Below are positions 29,005-40,319 of a stretch of DNA of 64,000 nt, one piece after another (position 1 is the first letter of the stretch; the number at the start of each line of letters is the position of its first letter). The notes beneath the pieces were generated by a model. It did not search any database. It was not told the DNA's origin and was given only the letters and a program-made list of their open reading frames with translations. Origin of the DNA: Pseudomonas sp. Os17 (GTDB lineage: Bacteria; Pseudomonadota; Gammaproteobacteria; Pseudomonadales; Pseudomonadaceae); the NCBI RefSeq assembly GCF_001547895.1, contig NZ_AP014627.1:1677501-1741500 (forward strand), read 5' to 3'. The position numbers and the translations under genes are program-made.

Positions 29005-29231
29005 CCTGTAAGGAACAAGTGGCACGCTCCAGCGATTATCTCGATGGTCAGTTGAGCTTTCGCGAGCGCCTGATGGTGCGCCATCACCTGCTGTTCTGCC
29101 CCAATTGCCGGCGATTCATTCGGCAGATGCGCCTGCTCCAGGCCACCTTGCGGGTGTTGCCGGAGCCGCCCCTGGAGGGCTTGGATGCCTTGGCCGAGCG
29201 TCTGGCGACGCAACGCAGCAAGGACGTTTGA
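28998..29231 (+). CDS. Zinc-finger (zf-HC2) anti-sigma factor-like protein
   Basis: A 77-residue protein starting inside the sigma gene. The zinc-binding anti-sigma motif H-x3-C-x2-C is visible (RHHLLFCPNCRRFIRQM), with an upstream Cys in MLTCKEQ. It lacks a membrane segment, so it should be a cytoplasmic anti-sigma factor, possibly a zinc or redox sensor, holding the neighbouring ECF factor inactive. The overlapping translation supports stoichiometric production. Confidence 0.82.
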   Translation: MLTCKEQVARSSDYLDGQLSFRERLMVRHHLLFCPNCRRFIRQMRLLQATLRVLPEPPLEGLDALAERLATQRSKDV

Positions 29232-29366
29232 GAGGGAAAAACACAGGCCGGCGCGGCGACGACGAACGGATGATGGGGGAGCGTCGCCCCGCGCCGGACT
29301 GTTGAAACCCGGCAGAGGCTGCTCGCGGTTGGCGCGGGCAGCCTCTGCGGTGTACGAGCTGGTCGC

Positions 29367-30689
29367 TTAGAACTTGGCTTCGGCGTCCAGTTGCAGGGTG
29401 TTGGTATTGGCGTCGCGCTGGGTGCGGCTGGAGTAGTCGGCCTTGGTCAGGAAGTAGGTCGCGCCCAGGGCGAAGTTCTTGTCGATGTCGTAACCGACCT
29501 TGAACTTGTGGCCACGGGAACCGGTGGTGCCGTTGGCGAAGTCGGAGTCGGTAAAGGCGCCGACCACGGCATTGCGCTGCACGTCGCGGTAGTTGTAGTC
29601 GAGGTTGAAGCCGAACACTTTCGACTTGGCGCCCAGCAGCCAGGCGGTGTCCTGATCGTTCACCGCATCGTTGTTCTTCACGTACTGGCCGTAGAACGAC
29701 AGCGGCATCGGCAGGCCGCCGATGTCGATCTGGCTGAAACCTTCGTACAGGCGGAACTGGTTGTCGGCCGAGTTGCCGTTGACCGCCAGGGCACAAGGCG
29801 TGGATGTGCCGGTGCAACGGCTGTCCTTGTCGTTCTGGTAGGCATAGACGCTGCCGCCGACGGTCAGCTTCAGATTGTCGGTGATGGCGAAGCGGCTACC
29901 CAGTTGGCCGGCGGTCAGGCGCAGGTCGTGACGGAACTGCACGCCTTCGCCGTCGACGTTGTCCTTGAGGCTGTAGTTGCCCAGGCTGCCGAACAGTTCG
30001 GCGCTGCCGCCCAGCGGGTACTTGTAGGTGACGGCCAGGCCTTCAGGGTTGATGTCACTGTCCCAGATCACATCGCCCATGCTGACCCAGGGTTGCAGCA
30101 TCTTGCCGCCGATCACGTGCAGGTTCTTGACGGCGTCCGGGTGATAGTCGATGTAGCCCAGGTCCAGCCAGATCTGTTTCTTGTCGAAGTAGTTGTCCAT
30201 GTCCTGGTTGGTGGAGCGGGCATCGTCGCCGCCGCCGGTGGCGATGCGGATGCCGGTGTCCACCTGCGGGTTGATCTCGCTGTAGGCGCCCAGGCGGGCA
30301 CGGATGCGCTGACGATCCTTGTCGCGGCCGCCGTTGTTGGATTCGCCGTCGATCTTGACGGTTTCCTGGCGGACCCGAACGTCGCCCTTGAACTGAGTCT
30401 TGGCCGCCCAGGCCAGCTTCTGGTCGAAGGCGCTCAGCTCGTTGGCTTTCTTGGCGGCCGCCGCCACTTGTTCGTTGGTTTCTTGCTGCGCTTGCTGAGC
30501 GATTTGCTGGGCCTTCTGATCCTTGGCCAGCTCGGCTTGCAGTTCAACGTACTGCGCCTGGGAAATCGAGCCGTTGGCCTTGAGCATGTCGAGCAGTTTG
30601 GCGTCGACCGCAGCACTGGCGGGAACGCTCATGGCCAGTAACAGGCCGCCACACAGGGCCGCCGCGGTTTTCGTGGAAGCAAGACGCAT
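29367..30689 (-). CDS. Putative outer-membrane porin (OprP/Porin_5 type)
   Basis: A 440-residue protein with a signal peptide cut after SVPASA (about residue 25). A periplasmic coiled-coil segment follows (about 30-85, rich in Gln/Ala: AKDQKAQQIAQQAQQETNEQ), then a beta-barrel ending in Phe (LQLDAEAKF), the outer-membrane assembly signal. The combination of coiled coil and barrel matches the 'putative porin' family of pseudomonads. The ATG at 30687-30689 follows CGGAGA. Substrate unknown. Confidence 0.85.
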   Translation of the reverse strand: MRLASTKTAAALCGGLLLAMSVPASAAVDAKLLDMLKANGSISQAQYVELQAELAKDQKAQQIAQQAQQETNEQVAAAAKKANELSAFDQKLAWAAKTQFKGDVRVRQETVKIDGESNNGGRDKDRQRIRARLGAYSEINPQVDTGIRIATGGGDDARSTNQDMDNYFDKKQIWLDLGYIDYHPDAVKNLHVIGGKMLQPWVSMGDVIWDSDINPEGLAVTYKYPLGGSAELFGSLGNYSLKDNVDGEGVQFRHDLRLTAGQLGSRFAITDNLKLTVGGSVYAYQNDKDSRCTGTSTPCALAVNGNSADNQFRLYEGFSQIDIGGLPMPLSFYGQYVKNNDAVNDQDTAWLLGAKSKVFGFNLDYNYRDVQRNAVVGAFTDSDFANGTTGSRGHKFKVGYDIDKNFALGATYFLTKADYSSRTQRDANTNTLQLDAEAKF

Positions 30690-31020
30690 AGCAATCTCCG
30701 AAGGTAAGAGTGGATGGCTCAACCATCCAGGACACAACCGACCTGTGCAGATCGGAAAACAGTGGTCGGGTAGAACCCGGCGCTCTAAAAACAGGCGCCA
30801 GTATCACGATGGTTTATGACAGCGGGGTGGCAAAGTAATGGCGTGTAGATGACGATTGCTGACGGCAATGCCCCCCTGGGCGAGGAGCGTTGTTGGTGCC
30901 GGGGCAGGGGGGATGCCGGGGGCGACCGGCCGCCGTTCAGTGGGCGGGTGTCGCGCCGCAAGAGGTCAGAGAAGCGGGGCGGGCGGCTTGGCCCGAGCTT
31001 GGGGCTCGGGCCTGGCGGGG
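30690..31020. other. 331-base intergenic region upstream of porin gene
   Basis: Holds the porin promoter. Towards its right end a perfect hairpin (GGCCCGAG-CTTGGGG-CTCGGGCC, 30990-31012) lies just beyond the stop of the minus-strand NTF2-like gene and is likely its terminator. No gene is supported. Confidence 0.5.
30990..31012 (-). terminator. Hairpin after the NTF2-like gene
   Basis: Eight-pair perfect stem about 9 bases past the stop at 31021; no T-run, so termination may need Rho. Confidence 0.5.
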
Positions 31021-31422
31021 TCAGGGGCAGGTGGTTTCGTGCAGGTACAGCCACTGCGCCGAGTTGTCCCGGACACGGATGATCGCCAGGGACAGGCGCG
31101 CGGTTTCCAGCGAGTCCAGGCGGTGGACTTCCTTGTAGCGGATCGCCGCACACGGGCCTTCCTGCCACACGCAATGCAGGTCGCTGAGGCGGATTTCCAG
31201 CCCCGGGCGCTTGCCCAGGCCCGCGTGAAACAGCTGTTGCACCTGCTCGCGGCCGACCAGGGCGCCGCCGGTGGTGACCATCTGGAAGTCCTCGGCCAGC
31301 AACGCCATCAAGGGTTCGAGGCAGGCCGCGCCGTCCCCCTGCCGGTTGCTGAAGACGCTGTGAATCAGTTGGTGAATACGCTGCACGCTGTGTTGCGCTT
31401 GTTCAATGATCGAGTTGGGCAT
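31021..31422 (-). CDS. NTF2/SnoaL-like (DUF4440-type) protein
   Basis: A 133-residue single-domain protein with the NTF2-like cone pattern: an amphipathic N-terminal helix, LMALLAEDFQMVTTGGALVGREQVQQLFHAG, then alternating strands ending WLYLHETTCP. Such proteins are small enzymes or binding modules with diverse substrates. It overlaps the end of the MFS gene by 20 bases on the same strand, so the two are translationally linked; a detoxification or modification role beside the exporter is possible but unproven. Confidence 0.7.
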   Translation of the reverse strand: MPNSIIEQAQHSVQRIHQLIHSVFSNRQGDGAACLEPLMALLAEDFQMVTTGGALVGREQVQQLFHAGLGKRPGLEIRLSDLHCVWQEGPCAAIRYKEVHRLDSLETARLSLAIIRVRDNSAQWLYLHETTCP

Positions 31423-32770
31423 GGGTGGCCTTCATGGTGGGGAGTTGGTTCAGGGTCAGCAGCGGCAGCAGACCGGCCGCAGCGGCCAGCAACAGGCTCA
31501 GGTGGTAGGCGCCGGTGGCATCGGCGTACCCCAGCAGCAGGTTGTAGAGCATCAGCAACCAGGCGGCGCCGAGGCTGAACGCCACCTGCCGGTTGATGTT
31601 CCAGATCACGCTGGCCCGGTGTGTATCGGCGCCGTTGAAGTCGAGCAGGGCAGTGGTCTGCGCGGTGTTGGCGCCGGCACCGCCGCCCAGGCCCATCAGC
31701 AGGTAGGCCATCATCAGCAGCGGCAGGTCGGCGGCCGAGTCGACCCAGCACAGGCTGGCGATGCCGGCGCTGTGCAGCACCAGGGCCATGGCGAACAGCC
31801 GCGCGGCGCCCAGGCGGTTGTAGCAGCGTCCGCCCACCAGCATCGCCAGCAGCGCGCCGGCGGCGTACAGCAGCATGAACATGCCGCTGTGCCGGGCACT
31901 CAGGTGCAGGTGCTCCTGGAGGAAGAACAGGCTCAGCAGATTGACTCCGGTGAAGATCCCCGGAATGGCGTGATAGATCGCCACCGACAGGCCCAGGCGC
32001 GGGTTTTTCAGCAGCCGCAGTTCGACGATCGGACGGGCGCAGGCCCGGCAGTGGCGCCGATAGCACTCGGCCAACAGCAGCCCGGCGATCAGGCTCGGTG
32101 CCGCCTGATACGCCGGGTAGCCGCTGCCGTACAGCGACATGCCCAGCAGCAGGCCGCCGAGGCTCGCGCTCACCAGCAGCAGGCCGCGCAGGTCCGGGCG
32201 ATCCGCGGGCGCCGAGGGTCCAGGGGCGATCCAGCACCAGGACAGCAGCGCCGCCAGCAGCGACAGCGGCAGGCTGGCGAAGAACACCCAGCGCCAGGAG
32301 CTGTGATCGACAATCGCGCCGCCCAGCGTCGGCGACAGTGCCGGCGCCAGCAGGGCCACGGCCATCACCAGGGTGGAGATCCGCGAGCGTTGCGCGCCCT
32401 GGAACAGGTTGAAGGTCAGCGCCTGCCCCAGGGGAATCAGCAGGCCGCCGGCCATGCCCTGGACCAGCCGCCAGAACACCAGCGACATGAAGCTGTCGGC
32501 CAGCCCGCACATCAGCCCCGCGCCGCTGAACAGCAGCATCGAGGCGCAGAGCACCTGGCGGTTGCCGAAGCGCCCGGCCAGCCAGGTGCTGATGGCGATC
32601 ACCAGGGTCAGGCCAAGGATGTAGGCATTGGCGACCCAGGCCACGGCGGCGCTGGACACCTGCAAGTGGCCGGCAATGCTGGGCAGGGCCACCGCCGACA
32701 TGAAGATGTTGACGCAGTCGATAAAGAACCCGAGGAGAAATACCACCGCCACTTTGTATCTGTAAGTCAT
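31403..32770 (-). CDS. MFS drug exporter, DHA2 (EmrB/QacA) type
   Basis: A 455-residue carrier. Helix 1 (VVFLLGFFIDCVNIFMSAVALPSIAGHL) and WVANAYILGLTLVIAISTWLAGRFGNR are DHA2-like, and motif C is present in ALLAPALSPTLGGAIVDHSSWRWVFF. It probably exports a lipophilic compound by proton antiport. It is divergent from a LysR regulator across 90 bases, which likely controls it, and is translationally coupled to the NTF2-like gene. Confidence 0.87.
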   Translation of the reverse strand: MTYRYKVAVVFLLGFFIDCVNIFMSAVALPSIAGHLQVSSAAVAWVANAYILGLTLVIAISTWLAGRFGNRQVLCASMLLFSGAGLMCGLADSFMSLVFWRLVQGMAGGLLIPLGQALTFNLFQGAQRSRISTLVMAVALLAPALSPTLGGAIVDHSSWRWVFFASLPLSLLAALLSWCWIAPGPSAPADRPDLRGLLLVSASLGGLLLGMSLYGSGYPAYQAAPSLIAGLLLAECYRRHCRACARPIVELRLLKNPRLGLSVAIYHAIPGIFTGVNLLSLFFLQEHLHLSARHSGMFMLLYAAGALLAMLVGGRCYNRLGAARLFAMALVLHSAGIASLCWVDSAADLPLLMMAYLLMGLGGGAGANTAQTTALLDFNGADTHRASVIWNINRQVAFSLGAAWLLMLYNLLLGYADATGAYHLSLLLAAAAGLLPLLTLNQLPTMKATHAQLDH

Positions 32771-32860
32771 GCCGTCTCCCTATTTGCGCGCAGCTTAGGG
32801 AGCTTGGGGGCGGCGTGTCGAGGCGCCTATACTTGACGCATTGTTTAACAGGATTTGACA

Positions 32861-33760
32861 GTGAGCGATCATTTTCACGGCCAGCTGCACCGGGTGCAGA
32901 CCTTCCTCGCGGTGGTCGACTTCGGCTCCTACACCCGCGCCGCGCAATACCTGGGCATCAGCAAGGCCATGGCCAGCCTGCATGTGAAGACCCTTGAGCA
33001 GGCACTGGCGAGTACCTTGCTGGTGCGCACCACGCGGCAGGTGACCCTGACCGAAACCGGCGAGGACCTTTACCACGAGTTCAAGGGGATTGTCGCCAAT
33101 ATCGACACTGCCTTCGACAACGTGCTGCATGGGCGCAACCGGGTCAGCGGCAAGCTGCGCATCAGTTCCACGGCGGAGTACGCCGAGACGTTCGTGTTGC
33201 CGATCCTGCCGCTGTTCACCGCGCGCTATCCCGAGGTGCGCCTGAGCTATCACTTCAACTCATCGCTGAATGATCTGGTGGCGGAAAAGCTCGACCTGGT
33301 GATTCGCCTCGGCCACCTGGCGGATTCGGGGTTCAAGGGACGCAAGCTGGCGGACTACGCCATTGCCCTGGTGGCCAGCCCGGCGCTGCTTCAGGGCCGG
33401 GAGTTGCAGCGGATCGAGGACCTGAGCGCGCTGCCGTGGATCGGCAACAGCAACCTGGCCGGGCCGCCGGGTTGGACCTTCAGCCATCCGCGCCGCGGCG
33501 AGGTGGAGGTAAAGGTCAGTCCGGGGCACGAATCCAACTCGGCGACGGCGATTCGTGCCTTGGCCTTGGCGGGCCTGGGGCTGGCGGTGCTGCCGGAGTG
33601 GATGGTCCTCGACGACCTGGGCAGCGGCCGCCTGGTGCGGGTATTGCCGCAGTACGGCCTGGCCCCGCAGCCAGTGCATGTGCTGTTTCCCAACAGCGCG
33701 CACCTGCCGCGCAAATCCCGGGTGTTCATCGATTTTCTTGCCGAACACCTGGGGCATTGA
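32861..33760 (+). CDS. LysR-family regulator, divergent from MFS exporter
   Basis: A 299-residue LTTR with the HTH in about residues 18-60 (FGSYTRAAQYLGISKAMASLHVKTLEQAL) and an effector domain from about 90 (SGKLRISSTAEYAETFVLPIL). The CrgA/YhjC-like C-terminus is present (SNSATAIRALALAGLGLAVLPEWM). The GTG at 32861 is preferred to a TTG two codons earlier because AGGA then sits at normal spacing. Probable regulator of the divergent MFS/NTF2 pair. Confidence 0.88.
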   Translation: MSDHFHGQLHRVQTFLAVVDFGSYTRAAQYLGISKAMASLHVKTLEQALASTLLVRTTRQVTLTETGEDLYHEFKGIVANIDTAFDNVLHGRNRVSGKLRISSTAEYAETFVLPILPLFTARYPEVRLSYHFNSSLNDLVAEKLDLVIRLGHLADSGFKGRKLADYAIALVASPALLQGRELQRIEDLSALPWIGNSNLAGPPGWTFSHPRRGEVEVKVSPGHESNSATAIRALALAGLGLAVLPEWMVLDDLGSGRLVRVLPQYGLAPQPVHVLFPNSAHLPRKSRVFIDFLAEHLGH

Positions 33761-33844
33761 GGGGGGCAGGGTACTGGCGGTTTCGGTGAGTCCGGGGATG
33801 GAGGATACTCGCCGGGTCGTTCGATCTGAATTCCGGGGACCCCC

Positions 33845-34969
33845 ATGCCGCTGCAATCCTTGAACAGTCTGTCTGCCGTCGATCCTGTGCAATGGGATGG
33901 CCTGCTCAAGGATGGGCAACCCTTTGTGCGCCATGCCTTTCTCAGTGCCCTGGAAGACAGCGGCAGCCTCGGCCCGCGCTCGGGCTGGCAGGCCGAGCAC
34001 CTGTTGCATGTGGAGGACGGCCGCCTGCTGGCGGCCCTGCCCAGCTATCGCAAATGGCACTCTTACGGCGAGTACGTGTTCGATCACGGCTGGGCCGATG
34101 CCTGCGCGCGGGCCGGGATCGACTATTACCCCAAGCTGCTGACGGCGGTGCCTTTCAGCCCGGTCAGTGGCGCGCGGGTGCTGGCGGCGACCCAGGCGGA
34201 TGCCTTCGAGCTGCTGAAAAGCCTGCCCGGCTACCTGGAGATCGAAGGGCTTTCCAGCGCCCATATCAACTTCACCGACGACTTCAGCGACGCTGCCCTG
34301 GAACAGCAACCGGGCTGGTTGCAGCGCCTGGGCTGTCAGTTCCATTGGCAGAATCGCGGCTATCGGGACTTTCAGGATTTTCTCGACGCCCTGAGCTCGC
34401 GCAAGCGCAAGCAGATGCGCAAGGAGCGTGAGCAGGTGGCGGGGCAGGGCTTTGATTTCCAGTGGTTCGAAGGCCATGAACTGGACGAGGCGCACTGGGA
34501 CTTCGTCTACGCCTGCTACGCCAACACCTATGCGGTGCGGCGCCAGTCGCCCTACCTGACCCGGACCTTCTTCAGCCTGCTGGCCGAGCGCATGCCCGAG
34601 GCGATCCGCGTGGTCCTGGCCAAACAGGGCGGGCGCCCGGTGGCCATGGCTTTCAGTCTGGTGGGCGGCGACAGCTTCTACGGCCGCTATTGGGGCTGCC
34701 TAGCGGAGTTCGACCGCCTGCATTTCGAGACCTGTTTCTACCAGGGCATGGAGTACGCGATTGCCCAGGGGCTGCAACGCTTCGACGCGGGAGCCCAGGG
34801 CGAGCACAAGCTGATCCGTGGCTTTGAACCGGTGCTGACCCGTTCCTGGCACTACCTGCGCCACCCCGGCCTGAATGCCGCGGTGAAGGATTTCCTGCAG
34901 CAGGAGCGCAGCGGCATTAGTGCCTACGCCGAGGAGGCGAGGGACGCCTTGCCCTATCGGCAGGCGTGA
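33845..34969 (+). CDS. FemAB-like/PF04339-type acyltransferase-fold protein
   Basis: A 374-residue protein of the bacterial 'peptidogalycan biosynthesis' family (double GNAT fold). Recognisable are FVRHAFLSALEDSGS near the N-terminus, ALSSRKRKQMRKEREQV in the middle and YGRYWGCLAEFDRLHFETCFYQGMEYAIAQGLQRFDAGAQGEHK, the strongest block of the family. The actual substrate is not known for any pseudomonad member. It lies about 85 bases downstream of the LysR gene and may or may not be co-transcribed. Confidence 0.8.
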   Translation: MPLQSLNSLSAVDPVQWDGLLKDGQPFVRHAFLSALEDSGSLGPRSGWQAEHLLHVEDGRLLAALPSYRKWHSYGEYVFDHGWADACARAGIDYYPKLLTAVPFSPVSGARVLAATQADAFELLKSLPGYLEIEGLSSAHINFTDDFSDAALEQQPGWLQRLGCQFHWQNRGYRDFQDFLDALSSRKRKQMRKEREQVAGQGFDFQWFEGHELDEAHWDFVYACYANTYAVRRQSPYLTRTFFSLLAERMPEAIRVVLAKQGGRPVAMAFSLVGGDSFYGRYWGCLAEFDRLHFETCFYQGMEYAIAQGLQRFDAGAQGEHKLIRGFEPVLTRSWHYLRHPGLNAAVKDFLQQERSGISAYAEEARDALPYRQA

Positions 34970-34985
34970 CCCTCGCCCCTCTGCG

Positions 34986-35684
34986 TCAGCTGTCTTCCTT
35001 GCCCAGCCAGCGGTAGACCACGCCACCGATCACCGCGCCGAGGATCGGCGCCAGCCAGAACAGCCACAGCTGCTGCAACGCCCAGCCGCCGACGATCAGC
35101 GCCGGGCCGGTGCTGCGGGCCGGGTTGACCGAGGTGTTGGTGACCGGGATCGAGATCAGGTGGATCAGGGTCAGGGCCAGGCCGATGGCGATCGGCGCCA
35201 GCCCCGCCGGGGCGCGCTTGTCGGTGGCGCCAAGGATGATCACCACGAACATCAAGGTCATCACCAGCTCGCAGACGAACCCCGCGGCCATGGAATAGCC
35301 GCCGGGGGAGTGGGCGCCATAGCCGTTGGAAGCCAGCCCCGAGGCCAGTTCGAAACCGGGCTTGCCGCTGGCGATGAAGTACAGCAACGCCGCGGCGATC
35401 ACCCCACCGAGCACCTGGGCGACGATATAGGCCGGCAGTTCCCTGGCCGGAAAGCGCCCGCCCACCACCAGCCCTACGGACACGGCGGGATTCAAGTGAC
35501 AACCGGAGATATGGCCGATGGCGAAGGCCATGGTCAGCACCGTCAGGCCGAAGGCCAGGGCGACGCCCAGCAGGCCGATGCCGACATTGGGAAAGGCCGC
35601 GGCGAGCACGGCGCTGCCGCACCCGCCCAGGACCAGCCAGAAAGTACCGAGCATTTCGGTAACGGAACGTTTGAACAAAGACAT
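34986..35684 (-). CDS. aqpZ: Aquaporin Z
   Basis: A 232-residue six-helix water channel. Both half-helix motifs are intact: LNPAVSVG and [11 protein letters not shown]. The family start [21 protein letters not shown] is present, and length matches E. coli AqpZ (231). Inner-membrane water flux. The gene is convergent with the FemAB-like gene; their stops are only 16 bases apart, so read-through is possible. Confidence 0.95.
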   Translation of the reverse strand: MSLFKRSVTEMLGTFWLVLGGCGSAVLAAAFPNVGIGLLGVALAFGLTVLTMAFAIGHISGCHLNPAVSVGLVVGGRFPARELPAYIVAQVLGGVIAAALLYFIASGKPGFELASGLASNGYGAHSPGGYSMAAGFVCELVMTLMFVVIILGATDKRAPAGLAPIAIGLALTLIHLISIPVTNTSVNPARSTGPALIVGGWALQQLWLFWLAPILGAVIGGVVYRWLGKEDS

Positions 35685-35810
35685 GAGTGAGTCCTTGATA
35701 GGTCAACCTATCAACGCGATACAACTGTTATGCATCCCGCAGGTTAACTACAGGTTCCGCTCCGGAACCTAGGGTCAGTACAGCAGGCTTTCGGCGCAAT
35801 TCCAGTCCGC

Positions 35811-35848
35811 AAAAAAACGCCAGGGCCCCTGGAAACAGGGCCCTGGCG
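35811..35848 (-). terminator. Strong Rho-independent terminator of the ABC exporter unit
   Basis: CGCCAGGGCCC and GGGCCCTGGCG form an 11-pair stem followed, on the minus strand, by seven T. Reading leftwards it lies beyond the REP pair downstream of the ABC exporter gene. Confidence 0.9.
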
Positions 35849-35883
35849 TCGCGAGGCACAACCTTCTGTAACTGATTGCAACC

Positions 35884-36007
35884 TGTAGCCGCTGCCGCAG
35901 GCTGCGACCGAGTCCGCAGGACTCGCAGGGCGATTGACCAGGCAAACCGCGGATGCAGGTTCTGCGGCCCCTGCGGTGCCGATCGCAGCCTGCGGCAGCG
36001 GCTACAG
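35884..36007. repeat. Inverted REP pair, GCCGCTGCCGCAGGCTGC family
   Basis: Copies at about 35884-35908 and 35984-36007 in opposite orientation around about 75 bases. A third REP family of this window, between the ABC gene and its terminator. Confidence 0.85.
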
Positions 36008-36022
36008 ATCAGTCGCCGCCGG

Positions 36023-37855
<1,833 letters not shown>

Positions 37856-37946
37856 GGGGGTCTTGAAGCCCGGGGTACGGGCTCTCCTGTTCTGAAAGCG
37901 GACGGGGCGCCGGGTGGGGCGCCGCCGTCGGGACAGGCTGGCGGAT

Positions 37947-38510
37947 TCAGTCGATGCGCTTGGCCGACTTGATCAGCACCGGGTCCACAGGCACGTTTTG
38001 CATGCCTTGCTTGGTGGTGGTCTGGGAATTGACGATCTGGTCCACCACGTCCATGCCGCTCACCACCTTGGCGAATACGGCGTAGCCGGCATCGCGGCCC
38101 GGGTCGAGGAAGGCGTTGTCGGCGACGTTGATGAAGAACTGGCTGGTGGCCGAGTTGGGGTTGGAGGTGCGGGCCATGGACAGGGTGCCGCGTACGTTAT
38201 GCAGGCCGTTGGAGGCTTCGTTCTTGATCGGGTCGCGGGTGTCTTTCTGCACCATCTGCGCGGTGAAACCGCCGCCCTGAACCATGAAGCCCGGGATCAC
38301 CCGGTGGAAGATGGTGTTGGTGTAGAAGCCGCTGTCGACGTAGTCGAGGAAGTTCTTGCTGGAGATCGGGGCCTTGACCGGGTCCAGTTCGACTTCGATC
38401 TTGCCGAAGCTGGTGTCCAGCAGGACGTGGGGCGCCTTGGCCGGTTGGGCGGCCATCAGGTTGGCAGCGAACAGCACGGAGCCGGCGACGAGGGCGATTT
38501 TTTTCAGCAT
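37947..38510 (-). CDS. ppiA: Periplasmic cyclophilin-type peptidyl-prolyl isomerase
   Basis: A 187-residue PPIase with a signal peptide ([20 protein letters not shown]) and the cyclophilin core: [40 protein letters not shown], and [17 protein letters not shown]. It assists folding of exported proteins. It starts 3 bases after the hydrolase stop, so it is co-translated with it; the functional connection is unclear. Confidence 0.9.
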   Translation of the reverse strand: MLKKIALVAGSVLFAANLMAAQPAKAPHVLLDTSFGKIEVELDPVKAPISSKNFLDYVDSGFYTNTIFHRVIPGFMVQGGGFTAQMVQKDTRDPIKNEASNGLHNVRGTLSMARTSNPNSATSQFFINVADNAFLDPGRDAGYAVFAKVVSGMDVVDQIVNSQTTTKQGMQNVPVDPVLIKSAKRID

Positions 38511-38513
38511 GGT

Positions 38514-39317
38514 TCAGTGATCCTGGGTGGTGGTGTCGACTGTGGTTGTGAAGTCCAGCAGGGTTTGGTTGAAGCGCTGCGGCTGGTCCAGCGGGGTGGC
38601 GTGACGGGAATCCTCGATCACCACCAGCCGTGCATCCGGCAGCAGTTTGACATAAGCCTCCTTGACCGCCACCGGGGTGTAGTCGTGGTCGGCGCTGACG
38701 ACCAGGGTTGGACAGGTGATACGGCCCAGACGTTCCTGCACCCCCCAGCCGACGATGGCGTCGAAGCTGGCGAGATAAGCACGTTTGTCGTTTTTTGCCC
38801 AGCGCTCGGCCATTTTCCGCCGCAACTCGCCTTGCTCGGGCTTGGGAAACAGCCGCTGGCCCAGGGCCTGGCCGATGGTGGCCAGGCTCAGCACCCGGGC
38901 CAGGCTCCAGCGCTTGAACCACTGCCAGTAGTCGTTGGCGCTGCGCACCTTGACCTCGGGGGCGCTGTTGACGATGCACAGGCTTTTGAGCAACTGCGGC
39001 TGATCCACGCCCAGCTGGAAGCCGATCATGCCGCCCATGGACAGCCCGACATAGTGCGCGGGGCCCAGGTTCAGGTGTTCGATCAGCGCCACGATATCGG
39101 CGGTGAAGCCCGGGATGCTGTAGCGCTCCCGGGGTTTGTCCGAGCGTCCGTGGCCACGCAGGTCGGGGACGATCAGGCGGTAGCGGTTCGAGAGCTCGGG
39201 GATCTGCTTTTCCCAGTCCTGGGCGCTGGAGCCCAGGCCGTGAACCAGCAGCAGGGGATCCCCCCGGCCGTATTCCTCGTAGTGCAGGGTGCAACCTTCA
39301 TGCTCGAAATAGGCCAT
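38514..39317 (-). CDS. Alpha/beta-hydrolase
   Basis: A 267-residue hydrolase with the complete triad: Ser in GLSMGG (about residue 95), Asp in VVSADHDYTP and His in EDSRHATPLDQP. The oxyanion/HG motif is LLLVHGLGSSAQDW. It resembles 3-oxoadipate enol-lactonase or lipase-like small esterases; no lid insertion is evident, and the substrate is undetermined. First gene of a probable operon with the cyclophilin. Confidence 0.85.
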   Translation of the reverse strand: MAYFEHEGCTLHYEEYGRGDPLLLVHGLGSSAQDWEKQIPELSNRYRLIVPDLRGHGRSDKPRERYSIPGFTADIVALIEHLNLGPAHYVGLSMGGMIGFQLGVDQPQLLKSLCIVNSAPEVKVRSANDYWQWFKRWSLARVLSLATIGQALGQRLFPKPEQGELRRKMAERWAKNDKRAYLASFDAIVGWGVQERLGRITCPTLVVSADHDYTPVAVKEAYVKLLPDARLVVIEDSRHATPLDQPQRFNQTLLDFTTTVDTTTQDH

Positions 39318-39346
39318 GGAAGAACTCCTGTTCTGGTGAGTGGACG

Positions 39347-40270
39347 TCAGGCTTGTTCGGGGGCGGCAAAGGGCGCGTCCAGGGGCGCGGTGTCGAACGT
39401 GCGCAGCAGTTCCACGAGGATCTGCGTGGCCGGGCCCAGGGGTTTGTCCTTGTTGGAATAGAGGAAGAAGGTCGGGTGGCGACTGCCGCCCTGGTCCAGG
39501 GGCAGGACCTTGAGCAGGCCTTCGCGCAGTTCCCGTTCGATCAGGTGCCGGGGCAGCCAGGCAAAACCCAGGCCGCTGCCGACGAAGGTCGCGGCGGTGG
39601 CCAGGCTGCCCACGGTCCAGCGTTGTTCGGCGCCGAGCCAACCCACATCCCGCGGCTGCTGGCGGCCGGAGTCGCGGATCACCACTTGCAGCTGGCTTTC
39701 CAGGTCCTGGAAATGCAGCTCCCGTTGCAGGCGGTGCAGGGCGTGTTCCGGGTGGGCCACGGCGACGAACTCCACCGAACTCATCTCGGTGCCCAGGTAA
39801 CCGGGAATGTTGAAACTGCTGATGGCCAGGTCGGCCACGCCTTCGAGCAGCACTTCCTCGACCCCGGACAGCACTTCCTCGCGCAGGCGCACGCGGCAGC
39901 CGCGGCTTTGCGGCATGAAGGCGGTCAGGGCGCGCACCAGCCGCGCGTTGGGGTAGGCGGCGTCCACCACCAGCCGCACTTCGGCTTCCCAGCCCTGCTC
40001 CATATGGTGGGCCAGGTCTTCCAGCTGGCTGGCCTGCTTGACCAGTTGCCGCGAGCGGCGCAGCAGCACGCCGCCGGCTTCGGTGAGCACGGCCTTGCGC
40101 CCGTCGATGCGCAGCAGCGGCACACCGAGCTGGTCCTGCATGCGCGCCACGGTGTAGCTGACCGAGGATTGCGAGCGGTGCAGGGCTTCGGCGGCCTGGG
40201 CGAAGCCGCCGTGGTCGACCACCGCCTGCAGGGTGCGCCATTGATCCAGGGTCACGCGGGGCGCTTTCAT
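39347..40270 (-). CDS. LysR-family transcriptional regulator
   Basis: A 307-residue LTTR: HTH in about residues 5-62 (LDQWRTLQAVVDHGGFAQAAEALHRSQSSVSYTVARMQDQLG) and an effector domain after about 92. It ends 30 bases upstream of the hydrolase gene on the same strand, so it could be transcribed with, or regulate, the hydrolase-cyclophilin unit. It is divergent from the small secreted protein gene, with 49 bases between the starts. Confidence 0.88.
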   Translation of the reverse strand: MKAPRVTLDQWRTLQAVVDHGGFAQAAEALHRSQSSVSYTVARMQDQLGVPLLRIDGRKAVLTEAGGVLLRRSRQLVKQASQLEDLAHHMEQGWEAEVRLVVDAAYPNARLVRALTAFMPQSRGCRVRLREEVLSGVEEVLLEGVADLAISSFNIPGYLGTEMSSVEFVAVAHPEHALHRLQRELHFQDLESQLQVVIRDSGRQQPRDVGWLGAEQRWTVGSLATAATFVGSGLGFAWLPRHLIERELREGLLKVLPLDQGGSRHPTFFLYSNKDKPLGPATQILVELLRTFDTAPLDAPFAAPEQA

Positions 40271-40319
40271 GAGGGACTCCTCTTGTCCTAAGCTGGCGCT
40301 CCTTATTGGAGACTGCCGA

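Noticed and set aside
37914..39461. Long plus-strand frame across the cyclophilin and hydrolase genes (and a similar one at 36176-37972)
   Set aside because: Mirror frames of well-supported genes; biased composition and no motif.
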